Positions 6,820 through 13,852 of a stretch of 24,543 nt of DNA are shown here, one piece after another. Location: contig CAZVKN010000041.1 in the NCBI GenBank assembly GCA_964627035.1, positions 1 to 24,543 of the forward strand. Reading direction: 5' to 3'. The number at the start of each line of letters is the position of its first letter. The first letter of the stretch is position 1. Both the position numbers and the translations under genes were made by a program. The DNA is from CAZVKN01 sp964627035. GTDB lineage: Bacteria; Electryoneota; AABM5-125-24; Hatepunaeales; Hatepunaeaceae. The notes beneath the pieces were generated by a model. It saw only the letters and a list, made by a program, of their open reading frames with translations. It did not search any database and was not told the DNA's origin.

Positions 6820-8496
6820 ATGATAGACAAAATCCTACTATCCATTTTCCAGCGGTCGTTCAAGGCGATCACTGATGAGATGAGCATATCGCTGACCAAG
6901 ACCACCCGCTCACCGATCCTGTGTGAAGCGAAGGACTTTGTGACCGGGCTGTATGACGCGCGCGGTCGGATGCTCGAACAGACTGAAAACCTGCCGATAC
7001 TGTCGTTCTCGCTGGGTCCGGTGTGCAAGGTGATCCTTGAACAGTACGGTGATGACCTGCACGAGGGTGATGTCATTATCCACAACGATGTGTTCTCGAT
7101 GGGGAATCAGAATAATGATGTCGGGATATTCAAGCCGATATTCCACGATGACACGTTAATCGGCTGGTCGGCGGCTAAAGGTCATCAAGCTGATATCGGA
7201 GGCGCTGTTCAAGGAGGTTACAATCCGAATGCTACCGAAGTATGGCAGGAAGCGTTAAGGATTCCGGCGGTCAAGCTGTACGATAGGGGTGAACTCCGTA
7301 AGGACGTGTGGAATCTGATCTTTGCTAACATCCGACTGCGGATCGTTGATGAGGATATCAAGGCGCAGATCGGTGCATGTACGCTGGGTGAGAGAAGGCT
7401 GCAGGCGTTGGTGGAGAAGTACGGCATCGAGTGCTACGAGGAACACAAAGCTGAACTGTTCAACGCTACCGAACGAATGATGAAGCAGGAGATTCAGACC
7501 ATCCCTAACGGTGTGTACGAAGGCGAGAGTGATGTTTATTACGACGGCAAGCATCCCGGTTCTGTGTTCACAGTTCGGACAGAGGTCACCGTTGAAGATG
7601 ACGCGATCACGTTTGATTTTTCCAAGACATCTCCGCAGACGGATGGGTTTGTGAATGGTACTTATACTTCGACATGCTCCGCGATTACGTTGACCTTTTT
7701 GCAAATGGTGAACCCGGACATTCCTCATAACGAAGGGATGATCCTGCCGTTGAAGTACATCGTTCCTGAGGGCACGATCCTGAACGCATCCTACCCCAAA
7801 GCGACCACATTCGGTAATCATCTTTGTCCTCAAGTGGCAGACTCAATATTCAAAGCACTCTCGTCAGCGATCCCTGACCGTGTTACTGCCGGATGGAATC
7901 ATCTGCTGTGCTCGCTGTTCACGGGTATTCATCCGCGAACCGGGCGGAAGTACGTGGACATCGGTTTCATTGGTATGAAAGGTGGTTCGGGGGCACTACA
8001 AGGTGATGACGGCTACGACCATATCGGTATGATTGATGCATCGGGCGGTGTTTTGGATCAGGACTATGAAATGTACGAGCAGCAGACACCTCATACAATC
8101 GTCAAGCATGAGTATCTACTGGATTCCGCTGGAGCAGGCAAATGGCGTGGAGGACTCGGCGTTGAGACGGTCATCAAGATCGGAGCGGATGAGACGACGA
8201 TGGTGGTGTTCGGTGATGGTGATTGTGTTGGACCTTACGGGCTGTTTGGGGGTAAGGGATCGTGTCTGAACAGCATTACGCTGACTTATCCAGACGGTAG
8301 TGAAAAAGTGCCGATGAGCAAGGATCTGCTCGAAGGGATACCGAACGGTACTGTCTATCACCAGATAGCGTCCGGTGGCGGTGGGTTTGGTGATCCGAAG
8401 GAGCGCGACAAAGAGAAGGTCATGATGGATGTGAAGAATGGAGTGTGCTCGGAGGAGAGGGTGAAGGAGGATTATGGGGTGGAGGTAGATGACTGA
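6820..8496 (+). CDS. hyuB: Hydantoinase/acetone carboxylase family subunit B (HyuB-like)
   Basis: This 558-residue protein is a hydantoinase B / acetone carboxylase alpha-type subunit, the normal partner of HyuA. Family features are SPILCEAKDF with DARGRMLEQTE (residues about 28-52), IIHNDVFSMGNQNNDVGIF (near 86-104), KGHQADIGG (about 120-128), the glycine-rich segment around residue 390, and the C-terminal hallmark SGGGGFGDPKERD. The length is typical. With HyuA it would couple ATP hydrolysis to carboxylation of a carbonyl compound or hydrolysis of a cyclic amide. The last codons end NGVCSEE-x9-VEVDD; a diverged version of this end reappears after rhuM. The gene overlaps rhuM by 8 bp through an ATGACTGA junction. 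Confidence 0.9.
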   Translation: MIDKILLSIFQRSFKAITDEMSISLTKTTRSPILCEAKDFVTGLYDARGRMLEQTENLPILSFSLGPVCKVILEQYGDDLHEGDVIIHNDVFSMGNQNNDVGIFKPIFHDDTLIGWSAAKGHQADIGGAVQGGYNPNATEVWQEALRIPAVKLYDRGELRKDVWNLIFANIRLRIVDEDIKAQIGACTLGERRLQALVEKYGIECYEEHKAELFNATERMMKQEIQTIPNGVYEGESDVYYDGKHPGSVFTVRTEVTVEDDAITFDFSKTSPQTDGFVNGTYTSTCSAITLTFLQMVNPDIPHNEGMILPLKYIVPEGTILNASYPKATTFGNHLCPQVADSIFKALSSAIPDRVTAGWNHLLCSLFTGIHPRTGRKYVDIGFIGMKGGSGALQGDDGYDHIGMIDASGGVLDQDYEMYEQQTPHTIVKHEYLLDSAGAGKWRGGLGVETVIKIGADETTMVVFGDGDCVGPYGLFGGKGSCLNSITLTYPDGSEKVPMSKDLLEGIPNGTVYHQIASGGGGFGDPKERDKEKVMMDVKNGVCSEERVKEDYGVEVDD

Positions 8497-9511
8497 TAAA
8501 ATTCCAGTAAAAGGTGATTCTCAGATTCTGATCTACCAAACCGAGAGCGGTAACACCAAAGTTGAAGTCAGGCTTGAAGGCGAGACTCTATGGTTGACTC
8601 AGAAACTAATGGCAGAGCTGTTTCAGACTACAGTCCCAAACATCAATATGCATCTGAAGAGCATCTTTGAAGAAGGTGAACTTGACGAGGATTCAACTAT
8701 TAAGGATTTCTTAATAGTTCAAAAAGAGGGTAAACGTCAAGTTAGACGAGTGAATAGATTCTACAACCTTGATGCAATAATTTCAGTCGGTTACCGCATT
8801 AAATCAGATGTAGCAACCAGATTCCGGCAGTGGGCTACGCAGCGTTTGCGTGAGTTCATGGTTAAGGGGTTTGTGCTGGACGATGAGCGGTTGAAGAATC
8901 CGGATCAGCCGTTTGATTATTTCGATGAACTGCTCCGCCGTATTCAGGATATCCGAACTTCTGAAAAGAGATTCTATCGAAAGATAACCGATATTTATGC
9001 CACCAGTATAGATTACGATCCGACTATACAGCCCAGTTTAAACTTCTTTGCGACTGTTCAGAATAAAATGCATTGGGCGATCACGGGCAAGACTGCTGCG
9101 GAGATTATCCATGACCGAGCAGACAGTAGTGAACCGAATATGGGATTGACGAACTGGCGTGGAGATAAAGTCCGTAAGCAGGATGTTACGATTGCTAAGA
9201 ATTATCTGAATGAGGAGGAACTGAAGACACTCAACAATTTGGTTGAGCAGTATCTCGTGTTTGCTGAGGGTCAGGCAATGCGTCGCATCCCGATGTATAT
9301 GAAAGATTGGACGGAGAAGTTGAACGGATTCCTGCAACTTAATGACAGGAATATTCTGGAACATGCCGGCAAAGTGTCTCGTGAACTCGCTAAGCAGTTG
9401 GCTGAAGCTGAATATGATAAGTTTAATCGGGATCGAATTGCACTGAATGATGCTGAAGATAGTGATTTTGATGAGGTGGTTAGGCAGATTGAAGGTAGGA
9501 AAGATAAATGA
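8489..9511 (+). CDS. rhuM: RhuM-family protein
   Basis: This 340-residue protein matches the RhuM (virulence RhuM-like) family. Evidence includes the N-terminal VEVRLEGETLWLTQKLMAEL helix-turn-helix-like opening, the phage-type segment NINMHLKSIFEEGEL, NRFYNLDAIISVGYRIKS, and the C-terminal block NKMHWAITGKTAAEII plus MYMKDWTEKLNGFL. The family is common in genomic islands and its biochemical role is not established; the N-terminal part resembles phage antirepressor/KilA-type DNA-binding modules. It starts inside the last codons of hyuB and its stop overlaps a second copy of the hyuB 3' end. That marks it as an insertion at the hyuB terminus. Confidence 0.85.
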   Translation: MTDKIPVKGDSQILIYQTESGNTKVEVRLEGETLWLTQKLMAELFQTTVPNINMHLKSIFEEGELDEDSTIKDFLIVQKEGKRQVRRVNRFYNLDAIISVGYRIKSDVATRFRQWATQRLREFMVKGFVLDDERLKNPDQPFDYFDELLRRIQDIRTSEKRFYRKITDIYATSIDYDPTIQPSLNFFATVQNKMHWAITGKTAAEIIHDRADSSEPNMGLTNWRGDKVRKQDVTIAKNYLNEEELKTLNNLVEQYLVFAEGQAMRRIPMYMKDWTEKLNGFLQLNDRNILEHAGKVSRELAKQLAEAEYDKFNRDRIALNDAEDSDFDEVVRQIEGRKDK

Positions 9512-9572
9512 TATGATGAATGGGGTCTGTTCGGAAGAAACGGTAAGAAAGAATATTGGGATGGAATTGTAG
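9510..9572 (+). pseudogene. Remnant of a second hyuB 3' end
   Basis: The frame ending at TAG 9570-9572 reads D-MM-NGVCSEE-T-V-RKN-I-G-M-E-L. The real hyuB end reads D-VK-NGVCSEE-R-V-KED-Y-G-V-E-V-DD. Seven consecutive residues match exactly, as do the spacing and the G-x-E ending. At the DNA level about two thirds of the bases agree. No start and no upstream HyuB sequence are present. Its first codon overlaps the rhuM stop codon. Confidence 0.8.
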
Positions 9573-9604
9573 TCTGACTCCCTAAGCCGGGAGTACACTG
9601 CATC
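9569..9604. repeat. Dispersed repeat, copy 1 (GTAGTCTG... with CTCCC/GGGAG hairpin)
   Basis: It starts GTAGTCTGACTCCC, closes with GGGAGT and ends CTGCATC. A related copy begins at 10556, so the two lie in direct orientation on either side of the first lipoprotein gene. The internal CTCCC / GGGAG arms can pair. Confidence 0.6.
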
Positions 9605-9717
9605 ACGAAATTTGAATATAGCTCCGGTTTCAGAGAAACTGGCTACGAACTAATTCTATGAACACATAAGGAAATAAGTAAACAGAAACAATAGACAAAA
9701 CAATGAGGTCAACAAAA

Positions 9718-10551
9718 ATGAAAAAGACACTTTTTTCTTTTGCGATTGCTATCTTCATAACGGTCTTATTGACTGTGAGCGGATGCGGTTCGGACAATGG
9801 TGGTCAGCCTGCCCAAGGGAGGACATCAAGACAAGAATCAGTGGTTGGATCGCCAAAAGAATACTTTCCAACTGACATCGGGTTGAAATGGATTTATCAG
9901 ATTAGCATTAGTGAAACCGTACCCCAAAGCTATCGCGAAACTGCATGGCCGCTGGGTGAAAGTAACCTCACGTATTCAAGCCGGGGATATTTCCTCGGTG
10001 CTATTCAGGATGAAAGTCAAAAGTCGCAGCGTCTGGCTATTCGAGTCAAAAACCTAGCAGACAAGCAAGGACCTCTTGAGTTTCCTTTAGGAAGGCAATT
10101 GGATGTTGTCGAGGATGAATTGGGAATCTTTAGAGAAGTGAAGCACGCATTCTGGGCTGTGAATACATCACACAGATATGCAGTTCATCTTGTGGAAATA
10201 CATGATGCCATGTATTCCCCTATGGGAAGTTCAATGGGATGGAGAGATGGATACTCTATAAGGCTAATTTTCTTTAGTAGTAAACCTGGGCTTCAAATTG
10301 GGCTGGGAGAAGATGCAATGGATGCACTGTTATTTGACGGAGTTGATGATCAGGTACAAGGCTATAGGGGAGAGCAGTTGCTCCACTTTGTTCGTACTGT
10401 AAAAGCATCCAAAGAAAGGAACAGTGACTTGGATGCGGGCTTCGTCGAGCACACATGGTTTGCGAAAGGGAAAGGACTCGTACGCCTAGAGCAAAAGATC
10501 AATGGAAAGACGTCGATGACTTGGACGTTAGAATCTTTCACAAAGGAGTAG
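9718..10551 (+). CDS. Lipoprotein with YFP-x-G-x-W-Y type beta-rich domain
   Basis: I chose the ATG at 9718 because GAGGT lies 8 nt upstream of it; the in-frame ATG at 9703 has no such site. The product of about 277 residues begins MKKTLFSFAIAIFITVLLTVSGC, a type II signal peptide with lipobox TVSGC. The mature protein opens with a low-complexity linker, then YFPTDIGLKWIYQI, and closes with HTWFAKGKGLVRLEQ and TWTLESF. This start and end pattern is common among uncharacterised bacterial lipoproteins of beta-rich fold. The function is unknown. The gene is flanked by direct copies of the GTAGTCTG repeat. Confidence 0.75.
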   Translation: MKKTLFSFAIAIFITVLLTVSGCGSDNGGQPAQGRTSRQESVVGSPKEYFPTDIGLKWIYQISISETVPQSYRETAWPLGESNLTYSSRGYFLGAIQDESQKSQRLAIRVKNLADKQGPLEFPLGRQLDVVEDELGIFREVKHAFWAVNTSHRYAVHLVEIHDAMYSPMGSSMGWRDGYSIRLIFFSSKPGLQIGLGEDAMDALLFDGVDDQVQGYRGEQLLHFVRTVKASKERNSDLDAGFVEHTWFAKGKGLVRLEQKINGKTSMTWTLESFTKE

Positions 10552-10555
10552 AAAC

Positions 10556-10593
10556 GTAGTCTGTCTTCCCAAAACCGGAGTTACTCTGAAATC
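10556..10593. repeat. Dispersed repeat, copy 2
   Basis: It starts GTAGTCTGTCTTCCC, continues with CCGGAGT and ends CTGAAATC, matching the copy at 9569 at roughly three quarters of positions. It lies directly after the stop codon of the first lipoprotein gene. Confidence 0.55.
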
Positions 10594-10770
10594 TTCCATC
10601 GACTTTGAGAATCCTTAGATAGAGTATCCAATTGATTTGAAGTCATGTCGAGTCCCATAGTTCTCTCATGTAACATCGGTTGCGCGTTGTAAGAATGTTT
10701 CGACTGTTGACAAAAAGCAGTATCCACACTTGTGGAAATGGACAAACAAAAAAGCGAGGAGAAAAGAAAG

Positions 10771-11616
10771 ATGAACAACAACATGCATCTTTTTGTACTG
10801 TTAGTTATTCTAACATGGACGGTAGTGTTTTCTGGTTGTACGCCCGAAAAGGAACGTACTCCAGAGAAAGCACAGTCAGTTGAGAAAACACAGCCGTTAG
10901 TAGAGATGTCAAAGGAAATAATTGGTTACTCCCCAAATGAAGAAGATAAGGGAATGGCTGAGAAGTTTCTAAGAGACGTCAACCCCGATATTTCTGAATT
11001 GAGCAGAGCCTTTAGAGGAGACGAGTACAGCTTCCGGAGTTTAACGAAGGAGCTAAAGGGAAGCGAAAAATTTAGGATATTCCTTTTGTACTTCACCAGG
11101 TTCCCAGTTCAACGGGGTCTTACGGATGATGGTCTTTACAGTAAAACTAGGGGCGGGAGTGGGAAACGAGTAAAGAAGATGTCACAGGTTTTCAGCAGTT
11201 CGGCTGTGGTCAAGTGTATGTATGGACTGGATGATCTTGCACCCGATACTCTGAGTGAAGTCATCGGGCTACTCGCAGGTGTTTATTACATAGGCTACAA
11301 TCCACATAGCTCCGAGCCTACGACATGGGCGGCCAATTCCCTATCACGTTTGACTACAGATATTATGTTCGCAGAACTTGCGTGCGGTTCCGTAGCAGCG
11401 AAACTGCTTGTACATGATGGTGATTTAAAAATCCTTAAAAAAACCCAAGCGGATTTCCGCTGGAGTGGTCGCCCATCCATTGAAATTCTTCTTCCTTCCC
11501 CTGATCTTGGAGTAGATGATATTCCTCGCCTGAAAAAACTTCTAAATAGCAAGCATAAATACTACAGGGAAGCAGCAGTGAAAGCGCTTAAGAGGTTGGA
11601 AAAAGCGAGACAATGA
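10771..11616 (+). CDS. Lipoprotein with C-terminal HEAT-like helices
   Basis: I chose the ATG at 10771 because AGGAG lies 9 nt upstream and because it gives a clean signal peptide (MNNNMHLFVLLVILTWTVVF) with lipobox FSGC. A frame extension back to TTG 10732 would add 13 charged residues ahead of the signal and is unlikely. The mature protein has a Glu/Lys/Thr-rich linker (TPEKERTPEKAQ), then a mixed domain, and ends DDIPRLKKLLNSKHKYYREAAVKAL, which looks like one HEAT-type repeat. It is expected at the cell envelope. The function is unknown. It follows another lipoprotein gene but shows no clear homology to it. Confidence 0.72.
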   Translation: MNNNMHLFVLLVILTWTVVFSGCTPEKERTPEKAQSVEKTQPLVEMSKEIIGYSPNEEDKGMAEKFLRDVNPDISELSRAFRGDEYSFRSLTKELKGSEKFRIFLLYFTRFPVQRGLTDDGLYSKTRGGSGKRVKKMSQVFSSSAVVKCMYGLDDLAPDTLSEVIGLLAGVYYIGYNPHSSEPTTWAANSLSRLTTDIMFAELACGSVAAKLLVHDGDLKILKKTQADFRWSGRPSIEILLPSPDLGVDDIPRLKKLLNSKHKYYREAAVKALKRLEKARQ

Positions 11617-11624
11617 GGCTTTAA

Positions 11625-11644
11625 GCAACGAACTTTTTCGTTGC
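11625..11644. terminator. Hairpin after the lipoprotein gene
   Basis: A perfect 8-bp stem GCAACGAA / TTCGTTGC encloses a CTTT loop, 9 bp after the stop codon. No T-run follows on the + strand, so an intrinsic terminator is possible but not certain. Confidence 0.4.
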
Positions 11645-11759
11645 ATATCCATTGAGTTCATAATTCGGATATCGCCTTCATCACCACGACGTGTGGTACG
11701 GATAGAATGTAACCCGTGCCGCACATTTAGCCATAATGTTGGGAGAAAATTGTATTACC

Positions 11760-12890
11760 ATGAACTTTGACTTAAACGACACACAGACAGCAGTCCAGGA
11801 GACTTTCAAAAAATTCGTAGATGATCTCGTCAAACCGAAGGCTGCTGAAATTGACGAGCGTAAAGAGTATCCGCTTGAGCTTTTTAAAGAAGTTGGCAAG
11901 CTCGGTTTCTTTGGGATGCGGTATCCTGAATCTATTGGTGGCACGGGGATGGATATCATCTCGTACTGCCTGGCGTTGACTGAACTGGCGAGAGGATCTA
12001 TGTCGCTCGCTGCACCGTGTATGATGCAGTCGCTGATGGGCACATATTTCCTCTATCGCGATGGCTGTGCTGAGATCAAGGAGAATTACCTCCGACCTGC
12101 ACTCGACGGTCAGAAGATAGGTGGAATCTGCATGACTGAACCTGACGCAGGTAGTGACCTCAACAGCATCAGTTCAATGGCAAAAGTAAAGGACGATCAC
12201 TTCCTGCTTAGCGGTCAGAAGACGTGGGTGACATCAGCAGTAGTTGCTGACTTTTTTACCGTATTTGCACGGACTGACAACCACGACAAGTTGTCAATAT
12301 TTTTCGTGCCTGTTGATCTTGAAGGCGTGACTATTGGTAAGAATATTGAGAAGCTTGGAGTGTGGGGTTCAATCACGAGTGAAGTCACGTTTGACGAGGT
12401 CAAAGTCCCGAAACATTACATCCTCGGTGGGATCGGTGAAGGTACTAAAGGACTGTTCGAGATACTGGCTGAAATCCGCATTATGACCGCAGCACTTGCT
12501 GTCGGAGTGGCAACAGCTGCTTATGAGGATGCCATCGAATATGCCAAGACGCGAGCCCAGTTCGGCAGACCTATCGGTAAATTCCAGGCGATCCGCATGA
12601 AAGCGGGGGAGATGGCAATGCAGTTGGAAACATCCAAGCAGATGTTGATGTATGCTTCATGGCTCAGTGATAATAAGAAGCTGGACAACAAGATTGCTTC
12701 CATCACCAAGCTGTACGCTTCGGAATGTGCCAACGACATCTGCGACCAAGCATCGCGGATCATGGCGAGCTATGGTTATGCTATGGAGTATCCGGTACAG
12801 AGATACTGGAGGGATGCACGGTTTACACTGATCGGAGGGGGTACATCGGAGATATTGAAGAATAATATTGCGAGAGATTGTGGGTTATAA
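11760..12890 (+). CDS. Acyl-CoA dehydrogenase
   Basis: The product has 376 residues from the ATG at 11760, which gives the usual ACAD opening MNFDLNDTQ; an upstream ATG at 11736 would add eight residues. Motifs in order are LGFFGMRYPESIGGTG, ALTELARGSMSLA, the FAD/substrate signature CMTEPDAGSDLNS, KTWVTSAVVADFF, EYAKTRAQFGRPIGKFQ, and the C-terminal YWRDARFTLIGGGTSEI. The enzyme should oxidise an acyl-CoA to the 2-enoyl-CoA and pass electrons to ETF. The usual Glu of the YEGT motif is Gly here (GGGT), and the helix-G position used by isovaleryl-CoA dehydrogenase also appears not to be Glu, so the catalytic base is unclear. Its place before the mutase genes suggests it acts in the same route. 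Confidence 0.92.
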   Translation: MNFDLNDTQTAVQETFKKFVDDLVKPKAAEIDERKEYPLELFKEVGKLGFFGMRYPESIGGTGMDIISYCLALTELARGSMSLAAPCMMQSLMGTYFLYRDGCAEIKENYLRPALDGQKIGGICMTEPDAGSDLNSISSMAKVKDDHFLLSGQKTWVTSAVVADFFTVFARTDNHDKLSIFFVPVDLEGVTIGKNIEKLGVWGSITSEVTFDEVKVPKHYILGGIGEGTKGLFEILAEIRIMTAALAVGVATAAYEDAIEYAKTRAQFGRPIGKFQAIRMKAGEMAMQLETSKQMLMYASWLSDNKKLDNKIASITKLYASECANDICDQASRIMASYGYAMEYPVQRYWRDARFTLIGGGTSEILKNNIARDCGL

Positions 12891-12894
12891 GATT

Positions 12895-12960
12895 CACCAC
12901 GAAGAACACGAAGTGCACGAAGGTAAGAAGCAACTTCCTGTTCTCCGTGAGCTTCGTAAC
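12895..12960. repeat. ACGAAG-type imperfect hairpin repeat A
   Basis: The left arm carries units CACCACGAAG, AACACGAAG and TGCACGAAGG. The right arm (12934-12960) carries the inverse orientation (CTTCC, TTCTCCGTG, AGCTTCGT). Related copies follow at 13345 and 13765. This copy directly precedes the GxxExxY gene. Confidence 0.75.
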
Positions 12961-12971
12961 AATTGAGAATA

Positions 12972-13343
12972 ATGGAATTTGACAAACTATCTAAAAAGGT
13001 GATTGGATGTGCAATTGAGGTGCATCGGTATTTGGGACCTGGGTTGTTAGAATCGACCTATGAGCAATGTCTAGCACATGAATTAAGAACAGCCAATATA
13101 CCATTTCAATTGCAGTATCCTCTTCCTGTGGAGTACAAAGAAATTAACTTGGATTGTGGATATCGGGTTGATTTGTTGGTAGATAACAGCATCATCGTTG
13201 AATTGAAGAGTGTTGATTCGTTGCTACCAATTCATGATGCACAATTATTAACCTACATGCGATTAACACAGATAAAGATTGGTCTCATAATCAACTTCAA
13301 CGTAAAGTTGTTAAAAACCGGTATAAAACGAATGGTTTTATAA
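12972..13343 (+). CDS. GxxExxY family protein
   Basis: The product has about 123 residues from the ATG at 12972 (an in-frame TTG lies 9 bp upstream). It shows VIGCAIEVHRYLGPGLLESTYEQCL, cited here as VHRYLGPGLLESTYE, with the family-naming G-x-x-E-x-x-Y as GLLESTY. It continues with VDLLVDNSIIVELKSV, which resembles the D...E-x-K core of PD-(D/E)XK nucleases, and ends LLKTGIKRMVL. The family is widespread, often multicopy, and its role is not established; a nuclease fold has been suggested from the motif. ACGAAG-type repeats stand on both sides, as if gene and repeats moved together. It separates the dehydrogenase from the mutase genes. Confidence 0.88.
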   Translation: MEFDKLSKKVIGCAIEVHRYLGPGLLESTYEQCLAHELRTANIPFQLQYPLPVEYKEINLDCGYRVDLLVDNSIIVELKSVDSLLPIHDAQLLTYMRLTQIKIGLIINFNVKLLKTGIKRMVL

Positions 13344-13344
13344 A

Positions 13345-13376
13345 ATCTTCGTGATCTCTGTGATCTTCGTGGTAAC
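13345..13376. repeat. ACGAAG-type repeat B (single inverted arm)
   Basis: It starts two bases after the GxxExxY stop codon with ATCTTCGTGATCTCTGTG and continues TCTTCGTGGT. It is almost the same as the right arm at 13804-13832, and it is inverse to the left arm at 12895. Confidence 0.75.
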
Positions 13377-13391
13377 TAATTTGGTAATAAT

Positions 13392-13796
13392 ATGACAAAA
13401 AAACTAAAAATACTCCTTGCCAAGCCTGGTCTGGACGGTCATGATGTCGGCGTTAAGGTGTTGGGGCATGCACTGGTTGACGCAGGCATTGACGTGGTAT
13501 ATACCGGACTGCGCAAGTCTATTGACGAGATCGTTCAGTCGGCGATTGACAATCAAGTGGATGTGATTGGACTATCCATATTGTCAGGCACGCATTTGGT
13601 GTTAGCCGAGCAGATGAACACACAGATGAAACAAGCAGGTCTCTCCATTCCGTGGATTGTGGGAGGCAATATCCCCGACAGTGACGTGGATGCGATTGTT
13701 GCGGCTGGAGCTACCGCCGCATTTGCGACCGGGACTACGATTGAAACAGTATTAGAATATTTGAACCACAAAGCTCACGAAGATCACGAAGGATGA
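13392..13796 (+). CDS. B12-binding (small) subunit of acyl-CoA mutase
   Basis: This 134-residue protein is a free-standing cobalamin-binding domain of the methylmalonyl-CoA mutase C-terminal type. It has the signature KPGLDGHDVGVK, in which D15-x-H17-x-x-G20 supplies the lower cobalt ligand (His17), then GLSILSGTH (S-x-L) and VGGNIPD (GG motif). It should pair with the large subunit encoded 56 bp downstream, as in archaeal-type methylmalonyl-CoA mutase and 2-hydroxyisobutyryl-CoA mutase. The last nine residues (HKAHEDHEG) are encoded by an ACGAAG repeat that runs over the stop codon, so the native C-terminus was probably slightly different. Confidence 0.93.
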   Translation: MTKKLKILLAKPGLDGHDVGVKVLGHALVDAGIDVVYTGLRKSIDEIVQSAIDNQVDVIGLSILSGTHLVLAEQMNTQMKQAGLSIPWIVGGNIPDSDVDAIVAAGATAAFATGTTIETVLEYLNHKAHEDHEG

Positions 13797-13832
13797 ATTG
13801 AAAATCTTCGTGAGCTCTGTGCTCTTCGTGGT
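13765..13832. repeat. ACGAAG-type hairpin repeat C overlapping the end of the B12 subunit gene
   Basis: The left arm, 13765-13792, has units ACCACAAAG, CTCACGAAG and ATCACGAAGG. The right arm, 13804-13832, has CTTCGTGAGCTCTGTG and CTCTTCGTGGT. The arms pair over most of their length around a loop of about 11 nt. The left arm is translated as the C-terminal tail of the B12 subunit. Confidence 0.8.
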
Positions 13833-13852
13833 AAATTGATAAGGTATTATTT

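Noticed and set aside
7255..7833. Long open frames antisense to hyuB (and similar ones antisense to other genes)
   Set aside because: They overlap strongly supported genes, lack family-like sequence and are explained by codon bias of the opposite strand.
9569..10593. Integron attC-type cassette boundaries
   Set aside because: No integrase gene and no convincing RYYYAAC / GTTRRRY core pairs were found at the repeat ends.
10707..10735. TTGACA as a -35 promoter box before the second lipoprotein gene
   Set aside because: The hexamer at a 17-bp spacing is TTGTGG, not a plausible -10, so one matching hexamer is not enough.
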